This document shows, in pieces, positions 1 through 10,488 of a stretch of 64,000 bases of DNA. Source of the DNA: Volutella citrinella (Eukaryota; Ascomycota; Sordariomycetes; Hypocreales; Nectriaceae); NCBI GenBank assembly GCA_034401135.1, contig JAWZSP010000009.1:682001-746000 (forward strand), written 5' to 3'. The notes beneath the pieces are model-generated. The model was not told the origin of the DNA. It made no database searches and saw only the letters and a list, made by a program, of their open reading frames with translations. Within the stretch, counting starts at the first letter, position 1, and the number at the start of each line of letters is the position of its first letter. The position numbers were made by a program, and so were the translations under genes.

Positions 1-1329
1 GGAGAGCAGCGCCATCAGCGGCAGCAGAGAGCAGTGGTGGCCGGAGCGAGTTGAAGATTACGGCACTATGGCATGAGTTCGTCAAGGCAAAGTACACGTC
101 AATCTGCGACAAGGCTCACAAATGGGTCATTGATCACATTGACCGTCTTCGCGACCCTCTGGTGATTCAGCTGGGCGAGCACCAGCCAACCGCACCATTC
201 CGCGACATGCTGGACTCGGTGCAGTGGGACCTGGCTGACAAACTCCATGACCTCGGCATCAACGCATCGCATGCCGACTATGCTATCTTCCTGCCCACAG
301 ACGGGTACAAAGGCGACGAGCTGCCCCTCGAGCCCGCACCAACAGATCTACGGGCAGGCTTCCGAGAAGACCCCATCGGCTGGTCAGCCCACCTCGACAA
401 GCGGCACGTGGACTACATCTCGCGGTCCAGGTACCTCCAGCGCAAGGAACAGTACCTGGCATATGAGCGCTACGGGCCCCCGGGGGGCATTAACGACCCG
501 CAAGGCTTGCTGATCGTGTCGCTGACCAAGATTGACGGCGAGATCCAGGCCCGAAGAGAGCTGCGTGGGGTCGAGAAGCCGCCGGGCCCGGTCGACTGGC
601 TGACGCGCGCCCGCATGCACCCCCCTAGCGGCTTTGCGGCTTATCGGCTCTGTCACGATCATAGCACCGAAGACTGGGATGAGTTTAAGAAGAAGTTTGA
701 GGCGGATGCGATGGATTGGGGCCGGGAGTTTGAGGACATCCAAGACATCCGTGACACGCTCCAGATTACTTGGTTTGACGGCCAGGAGCTTGAGATTACG
801 GATGTCGAGGGGGCAAAGAAGTGAGTGTGAATATAACCCGCTCCTGGATTGAAACGAACTGACAATTCTTGGCAGACACTTCAATAAGATGAAGGAGTCA
901 CCCGAGATGGCCAAGATGTTCACACAAGCGTTCCTCGTCGTTGACGAAGCATCCATCAAGTCGTACCTCGAACCAGTCAATGGCCGCGAAAAGTTCGTCT
1001 TGGCCGTCGACCCGCTCTTCGACGCCAGTAGCTCCGAGCACAACGAAGAGTCGCCAGGCTACGAGGGCCAGGTGCGGATCCTTGGCGGCCTCGTGTTTGA
1101 CGAGCTGGCGCCCCTGCTGGTGACCCAGAGTGGCTGGCTCGACGACCTGTGGCCCATGGTGATGGGTCACCCGTCTGCCGTGTACGAGGGTCCGAAGCCC
1201 GGCTTTATCCAAAAGTTTGCGAATCAAAAGGAGGCGCTGCAGTGGGAGATAGGTCGCGTCATTGTGCCGGCCATGGTTGTGTATAAAATTACAGAAGATT
1301 TGGCGGCCTTGGACATTTCGGGGCTATGA
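1..1329 (+). CDS. conserved hypothetical protein, 5' end cut by the window
   Basis: I do not recognise the family. Two exons are visible: an open frame from the window edge to 820, a 55-nt intron at 821-875 (gtgagt...ggcag), and 876-1329 ending in TGA-free frame at a TAG/TGA-type stop. The phase fits exactly: two bases of exon 1 plus one of exon 2 make a Lys codon. No ATG occurs in frame near the left edge and the frame is open to base 3, so the start lies outside the window. The product is soluble, acidic and rich in Trp, with no signal peptide or membrane segment. The first visible stretch is Ser/Ala/Gly-rich. Function unknown; the gene reality is well supported by the intron and by consistent codon use. 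Confidence 0.75.
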
Positions 1330-1645
1330 GACGATGTATTGGGGGAGGCCTACTACTAAGCACCTGGTTGAAAGTGCAAGTCAATGTTGCAAGACGTCTT
1401 GTCGATGTTGGAAGTAACTGTTTGTTTTGGAGATGGCTCGGTGGTGGAGACACAATGATATTGTGTAATGTGTATTTTTATAAGAGTCTTGAATCTTTTG
1501 GGAATAGTATAGCAAAAATGCACCTACGCACAGCTTAACGTGGTTATCTCTGAATTTTCCATCTATTGAATAGGCTGGGGTAACCTTGAATAACAATGTT
1601 CGGCGGCCAACACCCAAGCTTCTCTGAGTCTACGCCACGTCTACA

Positions 1646-3093
1646 TCATTGCTGACCATCAATCCACTCGAACGAATCATCGCAGTAGCGATGAGCTCTT
1701 ACATCCCCTGAACGAGCATGTCCCTCAAACCGCTCCGCACGGGCTGCTCGTCCACACAATTGACCCAGGTAGCCACTCTCCTTCTCCGACGTGACTTCTT
1801 GGTATGTGACAGTCTTCAGGTACTTTCCAACCCAGAGACCTCCAGTAAAGCGAGCAGCACCTTTTGTTGGCAGCACGTGGTTGGTTCCGATGCACTTCAG
1901 CGCAGCAATAGTTAGTAGTCGCCCTGAGACCCTTGCGATTGCACATCAGCTTACCTTGTCGCCGTATGACACACAAGTCTTGTCCCCCAGGAATAGAGCC
2001 CCATAGTTCTTCATTTTCTCAAGAGCCTCCCTGGGGTTCTCTGTCAGAATCTGCACGTGCTCACTGGCGTAGCTGTCGGCGAGCTGATAGGCCTCGTCGA
2101 GAGAGTCGACGACCTGCACCTCACCAAAGTTTGCCCACGACACACCAGCGATAGGCGCAGCAGGAAGAATCTTGAGCAGCCTGTCGACTTCAACCAAGCT
2201 CCTTTCGCCCACAGACTTGGAGTTGGTAATCAGCACAGCTGGAGAGTCAGGCCCATGCTCCGCTTGCGAGAGGAGATCGGTGGCGATGACGAAGGGATCT
2301 GCGTGCTCGTCTGCGACAATGAGAACCTCGGTAGGACCCGCAGGAAGATCGATTCCAATCTCCCCAAAGAGCTGTCGCTTGGCCTCGGCGACAAAGGCGT
2401 TGCCTGGGCCTGCGATGAAGTCTACCCTGCCAACAGTCTCGATGCCAAAGGCCATGGCCGCGATTGCCTGCGCACCGCCGAGAATGAAAATTTCATCGGC
2501 TCCAGCATAGTGAATGGCGGCAACAGTGGCGGGAGGGATCTCGCCCTCGATGGGAGGCGTGCAGGCAACGACCCTGGGAACGCCAGCTGCCTTGGCTGTG
2601 ACAATGGTCATGTGTGCAGAGGCGAGGAGAGGATAGCGGCCCCCTGGAATGTAGCTGCACAAAGAGGATCAGCCGAAATCTTTCTCAATCGCAAATGGGT
2701 GGAAGAGTTGACTCACGCTCCAACAGCGGAAACAGGAATGTTCTTTTGGCCGAGATGCACACCAGGCCGAATCTCGTACTCAAAGTCGGTAATGGACTTG
2801 CGCTGCTCGAGAGCAAACTGGCGGACGTAGCCTTGCACCGTTTTGATGTCGTCGAGCGTCTGCTGCGGGACCTTGGCAATGATATCCTCGATTTGCTGAG
2901 GCGAGAGCCGGAAGCTCTGAGGGCTCCATTTGTCAAACTTGTCAGAATATTTCCGAACCGCGTCGTCTCCGTTGGCTCGGATATCGTCAATGACGCCACG
3001 GACAATGGCCGATACGTCTAACGCTGATTTGCTTTGGGGGCCATTGGCAGTGCTGGTTGCACTAGCGGGTCCCTTGAGTGTTTGAATCGCCAT
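1646..3093 (-). CDS. histidinol-dehydrogenase-family NAD-dependent dehydrogenase (sulfopropanediol dehydrogenase HpsN-like)
   Basis: Three exons, complement of 1646-1894, 1955-2654 and 2717-3093, give 441 residues, the length of bacterial HDH. The introns are 60 and 62 nt. The start is the ATG at 3093, since the longer frame upstream has no ATG. Every metal ligand and catalytic residue of HDH is visible: Gln256 and His259 in LLSQAEHG, Glu324-His325 in ASEH, Asp358 in YGDK and His418 in FEGH. The C-terminal motif TNHVLPTKGAARFTGGLWVG followed by KTVTYQ is typical of the HDH-like group that includes bacterial HpsN, which oxidises 2,3-dihydroxypropane-1-sulfonate. Fungal histidine synthesis normally uses HDH fused within HIS4, so a stand-alone copy suggests a catabolic role; the substrate is not proven. 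It is divergent from the regulator at 3462 and may be controlled by it. Confidence 0.88.
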
Positions 3094-3280
3094 TTTGATC
3101 AAGAGTGGTGGTCTCGTCTGGTTAGGAACTAATCGGAACGCCAACAGACAATTGAAGCACCCGTCTGTTGAATCCTTGTGAGGTTTGTAGTTTGAATTGA
3201 AAGGATAAAGTCAGCTGAAAATACTCGTATTTGTAGTTGTTGCCAACATGCACCCCACGCCTGTGTATCACGGCTTGTCA

Positions 3281-3314
3281 CGGTTCCGTCCCGCAGCACC
3301 ACGGATCGGAGCCG
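3281..3314. promoter_or_regulatory. two CGG-N2-CCG palindromes in a divergent promoter
   Basis: CGGTTCCG at 3281-3288 and CGGAGCCG at 3307-3314 lie 26 bp apart, between the dehydrogenase (start 3093) and the Zn2Cys6 regulator (start 3462). Zn2Cys6 dimers commonly bind inverted CGG triplets, so these are candidate operators for the adjacent regulator. The binding is inferred. Confidence 0.45.
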
Positions 3315-3391
3315 TGAGCGAGCGGGCCACATCCGTCCAGCATAATAAGCGGCACATTCCGTCGGGTAAGCCACGCTAGTGGGGTATGTGG

Positions 3392-3398
3392 CATAAAA
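3392..3398 (+). promoter_or_regulatory. TATA-like box for the Zn2Cys6 regulator
   Basis: A cataaaa element lies about 65 bp upstream of the ATG at 3462, a usual distance for a fungal core promoter. Confidence 0.3.
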
Positions 3399-3461
3399 GC
3401 GCGGGACCCTTCCCCTCTTCCGTCCTGCGCGGAAGCTCCCTCCGCATCAAGAGCCAGCCCG

Positions 3462-5816
3462 ATGGACGCATCTACACAGTTGCCACGGCGTAAGAAGCCA
3501 GCCAGGGCTGGTAGAGTGAGCGCGGCTTGCGTCCGTTGCCAGAGACGGAAGATTCGGGTGCGTTACATGGCCGGGCTTGCTGATATTTGCGGACTAACAT
3601 ATTGCTGCCCCCAACAGTGCGACGGATCGCTTCCGTCTTGTAAACCCTGCCAACGAGCCGGCGCAGTGTGCGAGAGCAGCGACAAGCAGCGCACCCAGGA
3701 GACTTCCCGAGAGGACAGAGTGTAAGTGACGAGATCTGAGTGCGCTGGAACATGTCTCATTCAGGCTAACATTGCCACCCGCAGCCTAATCGCGGAACTC
3801 AAGCATCGCATTGCCTCGCTCGAAAGCACGATCCAGACTCGGCTTCCAGATGCTGACCTGGGCGGAGAGCATCTCGAGTTGATGCCTGATTCTGTTGCAG
3901 TGCATGAAGGCTCATTCACACATAGGAATGAACCCATTCAACCCGAGACTGATGAGACGAGGACAGCGGCTCCTGAGGATGCCCCCGCGGCGACAGATTC
4001 TTTGGGCCGCCTCGACCACGAGGTAGGCCTAGTATCGTCCTCTGCCGGCGTCGAGGGGCGATACGTCGGCGCGTCCAGTGGCTACCACTTTGCAAAGCTC
4101 TTGCTCACTTCCATCGGCAAAAGGAGCCCAGCTAATCATGTTGCGCCAGCTGCTGGTGCTGGACACAGTGGACAGAGGGAGCACCGTGTGACCAACCCGT
4201 CCTTGGACGAAGCCATGGAAATGGCCCCTTCGCCGTTGCCCAAGACCTTGGAGCGCGCAGTGCAGTTATCCTCGATGTACTTCAAAACCGTGCACACCCA
4301 GTTTCCCTTTTTGCATCAACCTACCCACAAAGCACAGCTGGAGCAACTCTACAGCCGGGATGAACCCGAGGACCCTGTTGCTTCGTTCCAAGCATACATG
4401 GTCCTTGCCGTCAGCACCACAATCCTGTCCAGGAGGACCAAGATTCCAAATGCTCCAGAAGGCTACTGTGTTAGCGCCTTGCACTCATTGAATCGCATCG
4501 ACGTCAACACCCTCAAGGGGCTGCAGTGCACCTTACTGCTATTAATGTACGCCCTCAATAGCCCGACAGTAGGCCTTCACATGTGGTACCTGCATCATCA
4601 GTGTGTGGCAGCAGTCATTGACTTGGGGATGCACTGCCATCAGCCGCCTGAAACATATTCTCTGCTTGAGGAGCAGCTTAGAAGAAGGGTGTTCATGTGC
4701 GTATACACCATAGACCAAACCCTGTCTACAATTATGGGGAGGCCTGTCGCCCTAAGGGATGAGGATTGTGCATGTCAGGTACTGTAATGTGTTACAATTT
4801 AAAGAAACTAAGCTGATGAGCCTCAATAGCTACCCGAAGATGTCGCCGATGCCAATCTGACGGACGATGTTCTCAAGTCTCGACAGCCAGGCGACCCCCC
4901 AACGGAGATGTCAAGCGCCATCCATCTGTTCCGCCTGGCGCGGATGAACGCGGAAATCAAATACTTCCTCAGTCCTGCCTCAGAAAAGTCCTTCTCTAGC
5001 TATTTACAACCGACCCAAATCGATCTGGACCCATGGCAGAAGAAGATGATTTCCGAGCTTCATGGCTGGATCGAGTCAATACCAAAGCAACAAGACAACG
5101 ACAACTACATCACAGAGCTATCTGAAGTAAAATGCCACATCCTGATAATGCTATTGCTGCGCCCAAGCCCCGCCATTCGAAGTCCGCCCAGAGCCTCACT
5201 GGAACAATGCTTTGAAAGCGCAACTCGGATTCTTCGCATCTACAATCGGCTATATAAACGAAATATTCTCGCTTTCAGTTGGATTACAGTACATACTGTC
5301 TTTCTCAGTAGCCTGACTATGTTGTATTGCATTTGGGCCAACCCCGAATCTGCTCGGCATATCCGCATTGATTCACTAGTAACGGACATCAAGGCAGGCT
5401 CAGACGTCTTGAGTGCCACAGGAGAGCATTGGCCACAAGCCAGAAGGTGCCGAGATGCCCTCGAGAATCTTTCCACGTCGACCATTTCCTGGATTTGCGA
5501 TCTCAAAGAACGCGAAGCAGCCGCTCGTGCTCCTGCGCAAGGCCAGATTCGCAGCAGCGACCAGACCGCAGACATGCCCAACAATGATGATTCCTGGGAT
5601 GAATTTGAGCCCACAACTGTTTATGTTGGTGGTGAAAATGGCGACAGCATGACCCATGATGAAAACCTTGCATCGCTAGATCCTGCTAGCCATATTGATA
5701 TTCATGACATGGCCTCCTTGTTTGGACAGGTCGGCAATGTAGAAGACCTAGGTGATATCAACTTGATCATGGAGGGATTCTTTAGCAACTATCAACCGTC
5801 GATGGATTTGTTCTAA
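3462..5816 (+). CDS. Zn2Cys6 transcription factor with fungal-specific TF domain
   Basis: Four exons, 3462-3557, 3618-3721, 3785-4778 and 4830-5816, give 726 residues; introns are 60, 63 and 51 nt and all phases close. The binuclear cluster is at Cys23, 26, 33, 40, 43 and 50 (C-x2-C-x6-C-x6-C-x2-C-x6-C), and the first intron falls exactly before Cys33. A short leucine/isoleucine coiled segment follows (about residues 68-85). The middle region (about 245-500) has the fungal_trans pattern, including FLHQPTH and RRRVFMCVYTIDQ followed by GRP. The C-terminus is acidic. It should act in the nucleus as a dimer on CGG triplets. The divergent dehydrogenase is the obvious candidate target (inference from position and the CGG palindromes). 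Confidence 0.92.
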
Positions 5817-5900
5817 TTCTTGGCCATGATGGAGTTTAGCTTAACAGCTGAAGAGTTGAGCCCGTCTACTGTCGAGGCAAGTCAACATTGTGAAAGAACT

Positions 5901-7376
5901 CTACCACTCGCACACAACCATATCAACTTGCTCGACGTTGCCTCCAACCTTCTTCGAAAGCTCGGTGCAAAGCCTCTGCTTTCCCTTGTCGTGGTGGACC
6001 TTGCAGCCGTAACCCTTGCCGCTGCACCACAAGGCACCCGGGCCGCCCGCGCCGTCGTTCTTGTACTCGCACATGCCATCCTGCGTGTTGACATTGAACG
6101 TGCCTCCAGGGAACTTGTTGGTCGTGATCTGCGTGATGCCCTCGGCCGGGGCCTCAGCCACAGGGATGTCGGTTTTGCAGAAAGATGCGGTGCCAAAGGG
6201 AACCGAGAAGAAGAGCCACTTCATCTGACGGAGTATATCTTTGTCGCCAGGCACCCCGCGAGTGGTTTGTTCGAGGATAATGTTAAGGGCCTTTGTCGGT
6301 CCTTTGGGAGCGTTATCTCCGTCTGGGTTTTCTTCGTCGTCTCTGGGAACTCTAACGGCGTCGGGGATCGCGTTGAACTTCTTCTGGAACCATTTCTCAG
6401 TGGCATACCACGCGTATGAATCAGCTGTACAAGATTGATGAGTTGGACAAAGTCGGCCTTATTTGTGAATGGGCATTCTCACCGTTCAAGTGCGTGCGAG
6501 CACGAAATTCGGTGTGGCTTGCAAACTTCTCCACCATGACGATTCCGTACACCCTTACGTTATTCACATTGTCCTTTGCCGGGTACAACTGATCAAGAAT
6601 GACGACTTTGTCACATGTCAGCCAAAATCATCAAGTATTCCCCGACAATACGACTTACCCTCTTGAGTCCCAGATACAGATGAAAGGTGCGTAAGCTCGT
6701 GGAGCAGTGCCCTGGCTTTTCCAGTCATGCTCAGGGGGTTTTTATTCGAGTTTCCACTGAGTCTATTGAGCTCGGTGATGACTTCGCTCAGCTGCTTCAA
6801 GTCGCTCCCGAAGAACATGGGACAGAGCACAATGGTACCCTCCTCGTAGCTAGGGCCGTAGGAGAAGGCGTATGCAGCAATACGCCCTGGTATTGAAGCA
6901 CAGGTGGTCTGCCCATTGCTGGGCCGGTGTGTTTGGTAAATGTCCTTGCATGCTATGCGAATCAATCCGTTCACCCTGCCCTCGTGTAGGCGCATGATGT
7001 TTTTGAAAGCAGCTATAATGCGCAATCAGCACCACCGCGCTCCATGCGCAGCCGTAACGGAGGTATGCATACTTTCGATTTGTTCCATGGCTTGAGGCCG
7101 TTCGCCGATGTCATCCCCCTAGATTCTCTTCTCGATGATGCCTGGCGGCGAAAGACTATTTGCGCTTTGGACAAGCGTTACCACGTCCTTCCATGCCTGC
7201 ACAATTTCTTTGATCTGATCTGCCGAACACGCGTCGAACGCGGCAAACGGGGTCCCCTGGACGTCAGAGAACTGGCGGGGTTGAACATTGCCAGTGGCGG
7301 CAGCAGAGGCGAGATTTGGCAAAGAGAGACAGAAAACACTGGCAGCCAAACTGGCTAGGAACTTTGTGCTGAGCAT
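5901..7376 (-). pseudogene. secreted M35-like (deuterolysin/lysine-specific) zinc metalloendopeptidase, interrupted by an in-frame TAG
   Basis: Four exons, complement of 5901-6424, 6483-6605, 6659-7012 and 7073-7376, would give 434 residues; introns are 58, 53 and 60 nt. The N-terminus is a signal peptide (MLSTKFLASLAASVFCLSLP). The zinc site HELTH is at residues 206-210, followed by SGTQEG and later a DSYAWYA motif, as in the aspzincin/M35-like family that cleaves extracellular protein. Codon 86 (7119-7121) is TAG in an otherwise open frame. The frame continues on both sides and the next splice junction is in phase, so the stop looks like a single nonsense change or sequence error rather than a missed intron. 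If real, the product is a short secreted fragment without the active site. Domain assignment is firm; functional state is open. Confidence 0.72.
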
Positions 7377-9061
7377 GCTGGAGGTTGCTGATCTGAGACT
7401 GCTCAGAATTCAGCGGTTCAGGAGAGACAGTACGATACTCATATATATCTATTTCTTTTGTCCTCATTTGGGTGCAACACTCTAGGAAATGTCTGGGTCG
7501 GATTGATATGTACCTAGTTTCCTGGACTTGCTTCTTCTGCAATACTACCAAAACCGGGGGCTAGGGTCTTGCACAGCCCAAGAGAAGAGGCCAAGCCACC
7601 CGAAGGATCAAAAGCATCCAGCCGAGAGCCCGCGAATGAGACGCCGCAGAGGTCACGCTGGGGTGGGTGCTGGCCCATTTGCCAGTGGGCTGTACGGCTT
7701 CTTTCGCTGAGCACTGGGGCGCGGCCGCTGCTTATGCCTGGGGTTGAAACGAATGCAGGCACCTGCTCTGTCCATTTTCCTTAATATGTACGGTCACTGG
7801 GCCGTCTTTCGGCCCCCATCTCCATGATCCTCTGGCCTGGCCAATCAGGATCGTGCCCTCGGACTCTCAGGCCAGAGTGCGAGCTTCAATGTGCCAGTGG
7901 GAAGAATAAGATATAAACAGTATTTGCCGCTTCGTATATTCGATGGAAGCTCGGACAATGGTTGCCAATCCGAGATGGCGTGGCTATGCTCAACGACCTC
8001 AGCGTCCCACGATGCACTGCAAATTCCGCCGCACTGGTGCATTTTGGTGCCTACTTAAGATACGGGTGGGATGATTTACGAGTGGCCGTTGGACCTGGAC
8101 TAATTTAGAATCGTCTTACCTTCTACTATGAAGCCTGAGTCACGCGACTGCTCATGGGCAACGGGCACAAACGTCACCCCGAAACGCGTTCCGCCCTTCG
8201 CAATTTTGACTTTTCACTGCCATGCTCAATCTGATCCTTCTGATAGAAGTGAGGATTGTACTTTTATCATCTTGGTAGTATGGGGTAGCTACATGCACCT
8301 AAGGGAAGCTATAGCTAGCCTGATCTGGTGGATTGGGTCCCTTAGAGCAGAATTCGTGCATGAGGGGCAAAACACCTGCATGCTGCCCATGCCCCAAATT
8401 AGACTGTGTAGGTGGCACCTTGGGGGCTCAGTTGTTTCGGCGGGCCAATTATTGAACTGTTTGTGATTCTGGTTGCTGCAAAATCACCCATGTTGGGTGG
8501 GAGACGAGTGGAGAATTCAACACCAGTTCAACACATCATCTCAAAGGTGGTTTCGACCCCCACCGACGCAGCCTTGTCGACAGGGACAATGCATTGTCAG
8601 GTGAGAGGGAATTTTTTACAACTTAAATACCCGTTTAACTAGAGAGAAAACAGTATGAAGGAACAAACTCCTTTGGTAATTGACGCTGCTCACTGACATG
8701 CTCCGCACTAGACGGCATCAAGTCAGCTGGACATAGCATTCCCCTGTTAAACCGCGTCAGCCCACATAAACGCGTACGAGGATTATCAATCTGGCCACTA
8801 ATAAACCCGCCATGTCACCTTACGCGGGGTGAGGTTCGGGCCTAAGGCTCCCTAGAACCGGCAACTCTGTCAGCATTCGCTTATAGCCGACCCGCTCGCT
8901 CTAGACGTCGGGGCTAAGCGCTCGCACGCGCGACGGATTGGTTAAATGGTCTGTGAATACGCGTGGCGTCGGCCATACAGCAGCTGTTGAGTTGCAAACG
9001 GTGCGGTCGGTAGAGTACTTGAACCATGGGCTCCCATCTCGCCCCTGTGGGCTGGATCTAA
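7377..9061. other. intergenic region, no gene seen
   Basis: Short frames exist on both strands but none has splice support, a recognisable motif or gene-like composition. It holds the promoters of the flanking genes. Confidence 0.5.
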
Positions 9062-10296
9062 ATGTCTCATCGCATTCACCCCGTTGCTCTCGCCATGTCG
9101 TCCATTACTGACCCAGCCCTTCCCAAAGGCTCTCTTATCCTCGTCACCGGCTGCGGCGGCTTCGTTGGCGCGCACATCTGCGACCAGTTTCTCCAGCATG
9201 GATACAGAGTGCGCGGAACGGCCCGCAAGCCCGAGCAGTACGACTGGCTGACTGACTTGTTCAACGAGAGGTATGGGAAGGGCAGCTTTGAAATCTCCAC
9301 CGTCTTGGATATAGCTGCCGAGGGTGCTTACGATGAGTGTGTCAAGGGCATGTAAGCGGCTGACCAGTCTCGTGCCAGTTTGCTAACAACTCTCAGGTGT
9401 CGATGCCGTCGTGCACAGTGCCTCGGTGCTATCATTCGATCCTGATCCCAATAATGTCATTCCTCAGGCAATCGCTGGTGCCCTCGGCGCCTTGAAAGCG
9501 GCCCATGCAGAGCCCAGTGTGAAGCGCTTCACCTTTACTTCCTCATCTGCCGCTGCAGTCATCTCGTTGCCTGAGCTCCCAGCTGAGGAGATCACTGAGG
9601 ACTCCTGGCCAGACATGGCCGTCAAGATGGCCTGGGCGCCTCCCCCGTACACCCCTGATCGGGCAGGTCCTGTGTATGCGGCCAGCAAGCTGCAGGCCGA
9701 GGAGAGTATCTGGAAGTTCCACAACGAGAACAAGCACAAGCGGCCCGACCTAATCGTCAACACAAGTCAGTAACGAAGCCTTGCATTCGGCGTCAAAACT
9801 GACTCTGCCACAGTCCTACCCAGCTACATATTCGGACGTAGCATCGACCCCGCCAGCCAGGGCCACCCGAGCACGTCGGCCTTCGTCGCAGGCCTATGGA
9901 ACAACGAGATTCACCCGCGCCTGCACGGGATCCCGCGCCGTATGTTGACAGTCCTGGACGCATGCGACAGCCAATCAAAGAGACTAAGCCATGCCAGAGT
10001 ACTATGTCGACGTGCAGGACGTGGCCCGTCTGCACGTCGGCGCCACCGTCCTCGCGGGCGTCGGGGGCCAGCGCGTCTTTGCGTTTGCGGGACGCTTCAG
10101 CTGGGATAAGATCGTCGACGCCATGCGGCGGCTGGAGCCGGGGCGTCCCCTGCCCGCGCACTTCTCCGGCGGTGAAGACGGCAACGAGATTGTGCCGCGG
10201 GATAAGGCCGAGGGGTTGCTGCGGCGTATGGGACGCACCGGGTGGACCAGCCTCGATGAGTGTGTTGCGAACAATGTCGAGGACCTTCGGGCTTAG
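9062..10296 (+). CDS. NAD(P)-dependent extended SDR (aldehyde/ketone reductase, dihydroflavonol-reductase-like)
   Basis: Exons 9062-9347, 9397-9765, 9814-9939 and 9998-10296 give 359 residues. The Rossmann motif TGCGGFVG starts at residue 29 and the catalytic YAASK has Tyr189 and Lys193. VNTILPSYIFG and YYVDVQDVARLH are typical of the GRE2/cinnamyl-aldehyde reductase-like branch, which reduces aldehydes or ketones with NADPH in the cytosol. The ATG at 9095 is an alternative start that would drop 11 residues. The first intron (9348-9396) appears to use a GC donor (GCATGT): the nearby GT at 9352 puts the protein out of frame, whereas the GC site restores the KGVDAVVH motif expected of the family. 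It faces the GMC oxidoreductase tail to tail, so an alcohol-to-aldehyde link between them is possible but unproven. Confidence 0.87.
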
Positions 10297-10488
10297 TGAC
10301 AGCGATATGACTACCAAGATGTAGCGTGATAGTCTGACTTCTTGTCATCTTCGGGCATAACGCCTCGCTGCTGTGTGGCTCTTGTGTGATACGTGGTTTC
10401 ACATTTCATCCAACTACAGCAACGCATATCCAAGTTAATCAAGCACGATATTCATATTATGACGCTGCTGCACTTTCCCTATCCCTAG

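Noticed and set aside
2057..2830. 257-codon plus-strand frame across the dehydrogenase
   Set aside because: It runs antisense to well-supported exons and crosses an intron.
7073..7160. A short intron removing the TAG in the metalloprotease gene
   Set aside because: The only local GT...AG pair spans about 31 nt and would disturb the frame that correctly joins the next exon.
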